A stretch of DNA of 51,467 bases from the NCBI GenBank assembly GCA_013204265.1, contig JABMOG010000110.1:1-51467 (forward strand), written 5' to 3'. The translations under genes and the position numbers were made by a program. The first letter of the stretch is position 1; each line of letters opens with the position of its first letter. Of the stretch, positions 27,642-35,622 are shown one piece after another. The notes beneath the pieces were generated by a model. That model was not told the DNA's origin and did not search any database. It saw nothing but the letters and a program-made list of their open reading frames with translations. This DNA is from Rhodospirillales bacterium (GTDB taxonomy: Bacteria > Pseudomonadota > Alphaproteobacteria > Rhodospirillales > Casp-alpha2).

Positions 27642-28406
27642 ATGGCAGAAAAAGCAGATTCAATTTCTGAAGAAGAATCGATGCCCAAAAAAGAAACAGG
27701 CGGCTTCAGGGAAACTCTGACCACTGTAATCCTGGCAATTTTCATAGCCTTAGGCGTGCGCACGGTTGCCTACGAACCTTTTAACATTCCATCGGGCTCG
27801 ATGATCCCGACGCTGTTGATCGGCGATTATCTGTTCGTGTCCAAGGCTTCTTATGGATACAGCCGCCATTCCCTGCCGTTCAGTCTGCCTCTGATTCCGG
27901 GACGCATTTTCTTTGAAGAGCCCAAACGTGGCGACGTCATGGTGTTCAAACTGCCGACCGACAACAAAACCGATTACATTAAGCGCATTATCGGCCTGCC
28001 CGGCGACACCGTGCAGTTGAAGAACAGCGTCCTGTATATCAACGACAAGGCAGTCAAACGCGAACGGGCCGAAGATTTCATCGAACGCACGGACAGCAAA
28101 AATTTCTCCCGCACGCCGCAATACCTGGAAATTTTGCCGGGCGGTAAAAAGCATTACGTCCTGGAAGTGACGGACAACACCTTTTTCGACAACACGTCCG
28201 TCTACACAGTCCCCGAAGACCACTACTTCGCCATGGGCGATAACAGAGACAATTCTTCGGATAGCCGCGTTATCGGCTTTATTCCCAAGGTAAATCTGGT
28301 CGGGCGGGCGGAATTCCTGTTTTTCTCCGTCGACGGGGACGTCTGGAAATTTTGGGAATGGGCCGAATCACTCAGGTTTGAACGCTTTTTTCAGGGTATA
28401 GAATGA
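27642..28406 (+). CDS. lepB: Signal peptidase I
   Basis: PFNIPSGSMIPTLLIGDYLFVSK, KRGDVMVFKLP..DYIKRIIGLPGD, AMGDNRDNSSDSR. Confidence 0.97.
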   Translation: MAEKADSISEEESMPKKETGGFRETLTTVILAIFIALGVRTVAYEPFNIPSGSMIPTLLIGDYLFVSKASYGYSRHSLPFSLPLIPGRIFFEEPKRGDVMVFKLPTDNKTDYIKRIIGLPGDTVQLKNSVLYINDKAVKRERAEDFIERTDSKNFSRTPQYLEILPGGKKHYVLEVTDNTFFDNTSVYTVPEDHYFAMGDNRDNSSDSRVIGFIPKVNLVGRAEFLFFSVDGDVWKFWEWAESLRFERFFQGIE

Positions 28407-29113
28407 GCCGGGAAGGCCATAAAACCGATACAGAAATAGCCATGCCAGACTTTGGTGGTTTGCAGGAAAAACTCGGCCACCATTTCAACAATCCCGATCT
28501 TCTCCTCCAGGCTTTGACCCATTCGAGCGCCACCCGCAAGCGCGGGGAATCCAACGAACGGCTGGAATTTCTGGGCGACCGGGTTCTTGGGCTGGCCCTC
28601 GCCGAAATGCTGCTGGATTCCTTTCCCGGCGAAGCGGAAGGTAAAATCGCCTACCGCTTCTCAGCTCTCGCCCGCGCCGAATCCCTGGCCCGGGTCGCCG
28701 CCGATATCGACCTGGCCCCGCATATCCGCTTGGCCCGTGGGGATGAAGACATCGGCGGGCGAGACAATCCCAGCATACTCGCAGATTGCTGCGAAGCGGT
28801 CATCGCGGCGCTGTACCTGGATGGCGGCTTTGAGGCCGGTGAAAAATTCGTCCATCAACACTGGCGTCCCCTAATGTCCGAAGACCTGTCCCCACCCAAA
28901 GACGCCAAAACAATGTTGCAGGAATGGGCGCAGGCAAAGGGTTTGTCACTGCCGGTGTATCGGGTGACCGATTCGGACGGCCCGGCCCATGCTCCGCACT
29001 TCACGGTCGAAGCCTCGGTTCACGAAATGAGGCCGGCGACAGGCCAAGGCCCTTCGAAACAGATCGCCGAACAGGCCGCCGCCGAAAACCTAATGGACCG
29101 GATAAAGAGGTAA
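28403..29113 (+). CDS. rnc: Ribonuclease III
   Basis: NERLEFLGDRVLGLALAEML; dsRBD at C-terminus. Confidence 0.97.
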   Translation: MSREGHKTDTEIAMPDFGGLQEKLGHHFNNPDLLLQALTHSSATRKRGESNERLEFLGDRVLGLALAEMLLDSFPGEAEGKIAYRFSALARAESLARVAADIDLAPHIRLARGDEDIGGRDNPSILADCCEAVIAALYLDGGFEAGEKFVHQHWRPLMSEDLSPPKDAKTMLQEWAQAKGLSLPVYRVTDSDGPAHAPHFTVEASVHEMRPATGQGPSKQIAEQAAAENLMDRIKR

Positions 29114-29115
29114 CC

Positions 29116-30021
29116 ATGAATATGCCTGCAAATTCCCGCGCCGGTTTCGTCGCCATCGTCGGCGCGCCCAATGTCGGCAAGTCGACGCTGCTAAACCGGC
29201 TGGTCGGGACCAAAGTGTCGATAGTCTCGCCCAAGGTGCAAACGACCCGGTCCAGGGTACTCGGTATCTGCATCGAAGGCGAAGCCCAGATCATTTTCAT
29301 CGACACCCCCGGTATTTTTAAACCGAAACGCCGACTCGACCGGGCCATGGTCGCCGCCGCCTGGGGCGGGGCCGGGGATGCTGACGACATACTTCTACTA
29401 GTAGACGCAAGCCGAGGATTCGACGGCGATACCCGCGATATCGTCAAACGGCTGCATCAAACCGAACGCAAGGTGACGCTGGCGATAAACAAGGTCGATC
29501 TGGTGCCTAAACCAAAACTGCTGAAAATGGCGACCGAAATGGACGCAACGGGCGTATTTTCCGACATCTTCATGATTTCGGCTGAAATGGGTAGCGGCGT
29601 CGCCGATCTTATGGCGCATCTCACCGCACACGTTCCCAAGGGACCGTGGCTGTTTCCCGAAGACCAGATTTCCGATATGCCGGGCAGGCTGACGGCGGCC
29701 GAGATCACGCGGGAAAAACTGTACCTGCAATTGCATCACGAACTGCCTTACGCGGCGGCGGTGGAAACCGAAGGTTGGAAAGAAATCAAAGATGGTTCCG
29801 TGCGCATCGAACAAGTGATCTACGTCGAACGTCCGACCCAAAAAGCCATTGTTCTGGGTAAGGGGGGCAAGCGCATCAAAGCCCTGGGTCAAGCCGCGCG
29901 CGAGGAACTGGAGGAAATTTTCGAGCGCCGGGTGCACCTGTTCCTGTTCGTCAAGGTGCGCGAAAAGTGGGGCGACGACCCGGAACGCTACCGCGACTTA
30001 GGCCTCAACTTCGACGCCTGA
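29116..30021 (+). CDS. era: GTPase Era
   Basis: GFVAIVGAPNVGKSTLLNRLVGTKVSIVSPKVQTTRSRVLGI, KH domain; start at 29116 after rnc. Confidence 0.98.
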   Translation: MNMPANSRAGFVAIVGAPNVGKSTLLNRLVGTKVSIVSPKVQTTRSRVLGICIEGEAQIIFIDTPGIFKPKRRLDRAMVAAAWGGAGDADDILLLVDASRGFDGDTRDIVKRLHQTERKVTLAINKVDLVPKPKLLKMATEMDATGVFSDIFMISAEMGSGVADLMAHLTAHVPKGPWLFPEDQISDMPGRLTAAEITREKLYLQLHHELPYAAAVETEGWKEIKDGSVRIEQVIYVERPTQKAIVLGKGGKRIKALGQAAREELEEIFERRVHLFLFVKVREKWGDDPERYRDLGLNFDA

Positions 30022-30126
30022 CGCCAAGAGTCTCAATCCAGGAGGAAGCATTTTGTGCCAGACTTCTTTCACCAGGAGCCCCTCCGGCTGGGCAGGGTGG
30101 GGGGATTGTGCCATCTTCGGTTTGTC

Positions 30127-31113
30127 ATGAACGTGTTCAGAATTTCCCTAAAAAGCTCGGCGGCGATTTTTCTAAGCGCCGCCATACTTTGTTTGAGCGC
30201 AGTATCATCGGCGGACGACAAGACTTCTTTCGTGAAACCCACTGTCGTGCCATCGCTTGCGTTCAATCCGCTCTCGGAAGCAAAAATCAAACTGGGGCAG
30301 AGGTTGTTTTTTGAACGCCGTCTGTCTGGTGGTAATTCCATGTCTTGGGCATCTTGTCACCAGCCGGACTATTCCTGGACGGACCCCCGACGCTTCAGTC
30401 TGGGGGAAACCGGTGTGCCGCGACCGCGACGCACGCCGTCATTGCAAGACGTCGCATGGAACATCTTGTTTGCTCGTGACGGACGGGTCGAAACCCTGGA
30501 AGGATTTGTTCTTGGACCGATCACCCATGCCGAAGAAATGAACCAGGACATCGATTTATTAACTTCTGAACTCGAAGCCGAGACAGGTTATCCGGATTTG
30601 TTTGAAGCGGCATTTGGCGCCCGGCGAATTACCCTTGATGGAATAACGCAAAGTCTTGCGACATATGTGCGGACGCTGCGCTCCGCAATCTCTCCCTTTG
30701 ATCGCTGGATCAAAGGAGACACAACAGCGATGAGTGAAGCCGCACAATCGGGCTTTAACGTATTTTCGGGCGATGCCGGTTGCTCACAATGTCATACGGG
30801 GTGGCGGTTCACCGACCAACAGTTTCACGACATTGGTCTCAAAACTGACGATAAAGGACGCGGAAAACTCAAACCTGATGCCATTCTTTCCCAGTATGCG
30901 TTTAAAACGCCGTCCCTCAGGAATGTGGCTATCCGCCCTCCATATATGCATAACGGCTCCATTAGCAGCCTGGAGGAAGTGATGGACCATTATCAGGCAG
31001 GGTTCATCTCACGCCCGTCTTTATCGCCATTAATTCGGAGATTTAAACTAACTGATCAAGAAAAATTGAACATAATTGAGTTCCTCAAAAGCCTGACAGA
31101 TGATATTCGCTAA
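30127..31113 (+). CDS. MauG/cytochrome c peroxidase family protein, exported, atypical first haem motif
   Basis: Signal peptide; LGQRLFFERRLSGGNSMSWASCHQPDYSWTDPRRFSLG...CSQCHTGWRFTDQQFHDIGL...FKTPSLRNVAIRPPYMHNGSISSLEEVMDHYQAG. Confidence 0.92.
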   Translation: MNVFRISLKSSAAIFLSAAILCLSAVSSADDKTSFVKPTVVPSLAFNPLSEAKIKLGQRLFFERRLSGGNSMSWASCHQPDYSWTDPRRFSLGETGVPRPRRTPSLQDVAWNILFARDGRVETLEGFVLGPITHAEEMNQDIDLLTSELEAETGYPDLFEAAFGARRITLDGITQSLATYVRTLRSAISPFDRWIKGDTTAMSEAAQSGFNVFSGDAGCSQCHTGWRFTDQQFHDIGLKTDDKGRGKLKPDAILSQYAFKTPSLRNVAIRPPYMHNGSISSLEEVMDHYQAGFISRPSLSPLIRRFKLTDQEKLNIIEFLKSLTDDIR

Positions 31114-31174
31114 GATTATTAAAACTCAACCAATGGTCACGCAAATAACAACTGTAAATAAAGGCTTAGAGACC

Positions 31175-31648
31175 ATGATCACCAGACTTCTAAAAATCTC
31201 CTTTCTTTTAATCCCGGTATTAATGGTGCCGGTTTCCGGTCACCAGGCCAATGCCGCCATGACGCCTACTGGCGAAATGATTGTGGTGCCGGAATATTTA
31301 CATGCTGAAGAGATCGTCAAAAAAGGCGATTTTGAAAAAGCCATTTACTATTTAAATGCAACATTACGTCAGTATCCTAACCACGCCAGCGCTTTCAACT
31401 TGTTAGGGTATGTCCACCGGCGCTTGGGTAATTTTGACGAGTCAGAAAAATACTACGACGCGGCGCTAACCATTAACCCCAATCATACCGGGGCGCTGAA
31501 CTATATGGGACAATTGTTCTTGCAAACCGGCCGACCGGAAAAGGCAAAAGCTTTGCTCAAACGTTTAGTAGAAGCGTGCAAGGATGGCTGTAGAGATCTC
31601 GATGATCTTGAAAAAGCAGTGGCCACCGGGGTGGTTGGCAATTATTGA
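31175..31648 (+). CDS. Small exported tetratricopeptide repeat protein
   Basis: Signal peptide then GDFEKAIYYLNATLRQYPNHASAFNLLGYVHRRLGNFDESEKYYDAALTINPNHTGALNYMGQLFLQTGRPEKAKALL. Confidence 0.88.
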   Translation: MITRLLKISFLLIPVLMVPVSGHQANAAMTPTGEMIVVPEYLHAEEIVKKGDFEKAIYYLNATLRQYPNHASAFNLLGYVHRRLGNFDESEKYYDAALTINPNHTGALNYMGQLFLQTGRPEKAKALLKRLVEACKDGCRDLDDLEKAVATGVVGNY

Positions 31649-31690
31649 GGGCGAATAAAGCCGGGGCAATATAGGCGAATATAGAGACAA

Positions 31691-33400
31691 ATGAGGATTA
31701 GCCGACGCGGGCTACATCTGACGGCGGGCCTGACGATGTTTACTTATGTCATCAGCCACCTGCTTAACCACGCCTTTGCCGTAATTTCCATTGAAGCCGC
31801 GAACACGGCTCGAATTGTCTTTGTCGATCTCTGGACCAATCCGGTAGGCACGATCATTCTGGCCACGGCAGCACTGACCCACATAACCCTGGCCCTGGAG
31901 ACAACCTATTTGAGGCGCAGTCTGCGCATGCCCGTTTGGCAATGGACCCAACTTGTCTTGGGCTTGTCCATTCCACTGCTGTTAATCGAACATGCGTTGG
32001 CTACAGGCGGCGGTATTTTAAGAACTGGTTTGCAACCAAATTATGAATATGTGCTGGCGGTTTTCTGGTATTTCGCGCCCGGCAAAGGGTGGCTGCAGTT
32101 TATTTTACTGGTCGTTGCCTGGACCCATGCCACTTTTGGAATTCATCATTGGCTGAAGGTGAAATTTTGGTACCCGGTTTGGCAGCCACATATATACGGA
32201 ATTGCCCTAGTCATTCCGGTGATGGCGACAATGGGGTATGTCTCAGGCGGATTCGAGGTTCTGGAAAAAATTAAAGATCCGTTGTGGTTGATCCAGATGC
32301 TCAAGGATATCAAATACCCCGGTCCGGATTTTGATCAACAAACCGTGGCCCTGCGTAATCAGTGGATAGTCGGTTACACCGCGCTTGTTTGTATTATCTT
32401 TTTGGCGCGCCGGGCCCGGATTTTCCGCGCCGCCCGTAAGGAGGGAATTCGGGCTACGTATCCCAGTGGTCGGCGGGTTTTGGTGCCAGACGGAGCGACA
32501 CTTTTGGAAACCAGCCGGGCCGGCGGGATTCCACATGCCTCTGTATGCGGTGGCCGAGGGCGTTGTTCAACTTGCAGGGTGCTTATTCTTGAAAGCCCAC
32601 CGGGCAGCCTTGCCCCCCCGGATGCAATCGAAAAAAGTGTGTTGGATAAGCTCAAATTACCGCCCAATGTGCGCCTTGCCTGTCAGATCCGGCCTAAAGG
32701 TAATATCACCTGCGAACCTCTGTTGCCGCCGGATATCTCGGCAAGGGATGCCTTGTCGCCGAGCCAGTTCATGCACGGTCAGGAGATGGAACTCACGGTT
32801 ATGTTTGTCGATCTTCGCGGATTTACCAAACTGTCTGAGAGTAAACTGCCATTTGATGTGGTGTTTCTGTTGAACCAGTATTTCCAGTCCATGGGGACTG
32901 CCATCGAAGGTGCTGGCGGGCGCATCGACAAATTCATCGGGGATGGCATCATGGCGTTATTTGGCATTGAAGATGGCCAGGAGAATGGTGCTGAACAAGC
33001 GCTTATGGCCGCACAACAGATGTCTTTTCGCCTGCAACAGATGAACGATAGATTGAAGAACGATCTTGAGAAACCTTTGCGCCTCGGCATCGGCATTCAC
33101 CGGGGTATGGCCATTGTTGGCACCATGGGCCATGGAGCGGCCAGCCAAATCACCGCAATCGGTGACATGGTGAATACGACATCGCGGCTGGAGGCTCTAA
33201 CAAAGGACCTTGGGGTGCAATTGCTGGTCAGTTCTGCCGTTGAGGATTCCGTGGATATAGACTTGAGCGGCTTCGAGCTTGCCGAGGTTGAAGTGCGCGG
33301 TCGAAAGCAGTCCCTACGCGTCCGGAAAATTGACGATGCAGGAAACCTCAAGGCGCTATTTTCTGCCCGCCAGGATGAGCCCAATAGCGTTCCAACTTAA
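31691..33400 (+). CDS. Adenylate cyclase (class III) with N-terminal SDH-cytochrome-b-like membrane anchor and [2Fe-2S] ferredoxin domain
   Basis: About 6 hydrophobic helices with His; SVCGGRGRCSTCRV...LACQ (CX5CX2C..C); MFVDLRGFTKLSE, KFIGDGIMALFG, AIGDMVNTTSRLE. Confidence 0.92.
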   Translation: MRISRRGLHLTAGLTMFTYVISHLLNHAFAVISIEAANTARIVFVDLWTNPVGTIILATAALTHITLALETTYLRRSLRMPVWQWTQLVLGLSIPLLLIEHALATGGGILRTGLQPNYEYVLAVFWYFAPGKGWLQFILLVVAWTHATFGIHHWLKVKFWYPVWQPHIYGIALVIPVMATMGYVSGGFEVLEKIKDPLWLIQMLKDIKYPGPDFDQQTVALRNQWIVGYTALVCIIFLARRARIFRAARKEGIRATYPSGRRVLVPDGATLLETSRAGGIPHASVCGGRGRCSTCRVLILESPPGSLAPPDAIEKSVLDKLKLPPNVRLACQIRPKGNITCEPLLPPDISARDALSPSQFMHGQEMELTVMFVDLRGFTKLSESKLPFDVVFLLNQYFQSMGTAIEGAGGRIDKFIGDGIMALFGIEDGQENGAEQALMAAQQMSFRLQQMNDRLKNDLEKPLRLGIGIHRGMAIVGTMGHGAASQITAIGDMVNTTSRLEALTKDLGVQLLVSSAVEDSVDIDLSGFELAEVEVRGRKQSLRVRKIDDAGNLKALFSARQDEPNSVPT

Positions 33401-33443
33401 ACCATTGACGCCAAAACTTTACCGATGATTTAGATTCGTAAAT

Positions 33444-34187
33444 TCACCCGCCCCGTTGGCGCACCGCCATCGCCCAATCGACACACGCGCTGGCCAGGGC
33501 CGCCGTCGGGTCGATGCATCGTTCCGCGACCCAAGGGTCATTCATGTCCAGGCCGACCGGCAGCTCGGTGCATCCCAACACGACTTTTTCGGCCCCATTG
33601 TCGAGCAGGCGCTCGACCGCGTGGCGCATCATTTCCTTGGCCTCTGGAATCCGGTTTTCCTTTACCAGGGCAATGCCCGGAACGACGTGCGACGCGGTCA
33701 GGTCCGCATCGGCGACAAGGCAGCCGAACCCCCGTTCCAGAATCGGATCTTCGTAGAGGCGCCCTTCAACCGTCGCCCGGGTTCCCATCAGGCCGATGGT
33801 CGCACCGGAAAGACCCGCCGCCTCAAGCTCCGCGATCACCGCGTCGACAATATGTATAAAAGGAATGTCCAGCCCGGCGCTCAGTTCCGCATACCAGTAA
33901 TGGGCCGTATTGCACGGCATAGCGATAGCCTGCGCCCCGGCTGAAACGAGAAAGTCCCGGCGGTCCAGCATCGCCGCCAGCGGCGAGGAAGGGTCATCGT
34001 TCGCCAACCCCAATGCCCGCACAGGGATATTCGGCTCGGACGAGACCACGAGAGGGATATGTTCTGTGTCAACCCGGGCGGGCGTGCGCGAAATCAGCTT
34101 GGTCAGAAAGTCCGCCGTCGCCAACGGCCCCATGCCGCCCAGCACGCCCAGTAAATCGGGTCTTGATCGGGAATTTGTTAAAGTCAT
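33444..34187 (-). CDS. Aspartate/glutamate racemase family protein
   Basis: LLGVLGGMGPLATADFLTKLI, AIAMPCNTAHYWY, VVLGCTELPV. Confidence 0.95.
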   Translation of the reverse strand: MTLTNSRSRPDLLGVLGGMGPLATADFLTKLISRTPARVDTEHIPLVVSSEPNIPVRALGLANDDPSSPLAAMLDRRDFLVSAGAQAIAMPCNTAHYWYAELSAGLDIPFIHIVDAVIAELEAAGLSGATIGLMGTRATVEGRLYEDPILERGFGCLVADADLTASHVVPGIALVKENRIPEAKEMMRHAVERLLDNGAEKVVLGCTELPVGLDMNDPWVAERCIDPTAALASACVDWAMAVRQRGG

Positions 34188-34265
34188 GGCGTAATCTTAT
34201 ATGGCCGGTTGCCGCCCATTGCCAGCGGCTTTGTTCTGAGCGCGCCATACCGCTAGACTCTCCCC

Positions 34266-35012
34266 ATGGACTGGACAGACGACGGCATCGTTTTATCGGC
34301 AAGGAAGCACGGCGAATCATCGGTCATTGTTTCCCTGCTGACCCGCGAACATGGCCGGCACATGGGGCTTGTTCGCGGGGGTAATGGCAAACGGGCGCGC
34401 GGCATCCTGCAACCCGGAAACCGGGTCGAGGCCCGCTGGCAAGCACGCCTGTCGGAACACCTGGGGGCATTCAACTGCGAATTGACCGAAGCCTTCGCCG
34501 CCAAGGTCATGCGTGATGCTGTTAAATTGGCAGGGCTCAGTGCGGCCTGCGCGGTTGCCGAAGGCTCGCTGGCCGAGCGCGAATCCCACCCCCCCGTATT
34601 CGACGGGCTGTTGGCATTAATGCAGGTCATTGAGAATGACGACGGGCATGACCACTGGCCGTCGGCCTATGTGAAATGGGAATTGGGTGTGCTGGGCGAA
34701 GTTGGGTTCGCGCTCGATTTGAGCACGTGTGCGGCAACCGGAAGCAATGACCAGCTGGCGTACGTGTCGCCCAAATCAGGCCGTGCGGTTTCACTGGCCG
34801 CCGGTGAGCCTTATAAAACCAAAATGCTGACACTGCCGGAATTTTTGTTGCGCCCCGGAGGTGGAGGCACCCCGCAAGACATTTTGGCGGGGCTCAAGCT
34901 AACCGGCTATTTCCTGGATAAACACATCTTCCAACACACTGCCAAGGGGATGCCATCGGCGCGCCACAGGCTCGCGGAAAGGCTCCGGCCAAAACCGGCG
35001 GGCAATACGTGA
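34266..35012 (+). CDS. recO: DNA repair protein RecO
   Basis: MDWTDDGIVLSARKHGESSVIVSLLTREHGRHMGLVRGG. Confidence 0.97.
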   Translation: MDWTDDGIVLSARKHGESSVIVSLLTREHGRHMGLVRGGNGKRARGILQPGNRVEARWQARLSEHLGAFNCELTEAFAAKVMRDAVKLAGLSAACAVAEGSLAERESHPPVFDGLLALMQVIENDDGHDHWPSAYVKWELGVLGEVGFALDLSTCAATGSNDQLAYVSPKSGRAVSLAAGEPYKTKMLTLPEFLLRPGGGGTPQDILAGLKLTGYFLDKHIFQHTAKGMPSARHRLAERLRPKPAGNT

Positions 35013-35031
35013 AGAAGAGGCAGCCGGGCGC

Positions 35032-35313
35032 TTATTCTTCGGCGTCGGCGTCACCAGCGGGGGCTTCGGCGTCACCAGCGGAGGCTTCGGCGGGAGCCTC
35101 GCCCTGGCCCAGATCAACGATGTTCTCAGCGGATGTTTTGCCGTTGGCGCCTTCGACCAGTTCGTACTGAACCTTTTGACCTTCGTCGAGGGTTTCCATC
35201 CCGGCGTTTTGAACCGCGGAAATATGGACGAAGGCATCTTTCTCACCGTCTTCCGGTTCGATGAAGCCGTAACCCTTGGCGCGGTTAAACCACTTAACAG
35301 TTCCTGTAGGCAT
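35032..35313 (-). CDS. Cold-shock domain protein with acidic/Ala-rich tail
   Basis: MPTGTVKWFNRAKGYGFIEPEDGEKDAFVHISAVQ. Confidence 0.97.
   Translation of the reverse strand: MPTGTVKWFNRAKGYGFIEPEDGEKDAFVHISAVQNAGMETLDEGQKVQYELVEGANGKTSAENIVDLGQGEAPAEASAGDAEAPAGDADAEE
35046..35087. repeat. 21-bp tandem repeat x2 in the csp tail
   Basis: CGGCGTCACCAGCGGGGGCTT / CGGCGTCACCAGCGGAGGCTT (1 mismatch). Confidence 0.9.
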
Positions 35314-35622
35314 TACCTTAACTCTTCCTATCTCGACTTAAACGACCCCCCAGCTGACAGCAACCGCCACGGAAGGTTAGCCTAATAGAGTATACAAATT
35401 TCGAAAATAAAACACCCAATTTTCGAGCTCTCCTGGGTTTGCTCCAGGCAAAACTCTGCGTCCCAGATGTTTGTTTTCCAAGCCCCTTCGCAGCTTACAA
35501 ATAAGGAAAATTCTACGGTTACGGGATTATTCACCTGATTCCCACCGATTGACGATTTTCACCTATGAGATACTATATTTTGTGTTATATCGCTGTTATC
35601 ACTTTCAGGACTTTACCGCACC

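Noticed and set aside
29394-29405. TCTACTAGTAGA palindrome
   Set aside because: A 12-bp palindrome inside era coding sequence; short, no regulatory context, plausible by chance.
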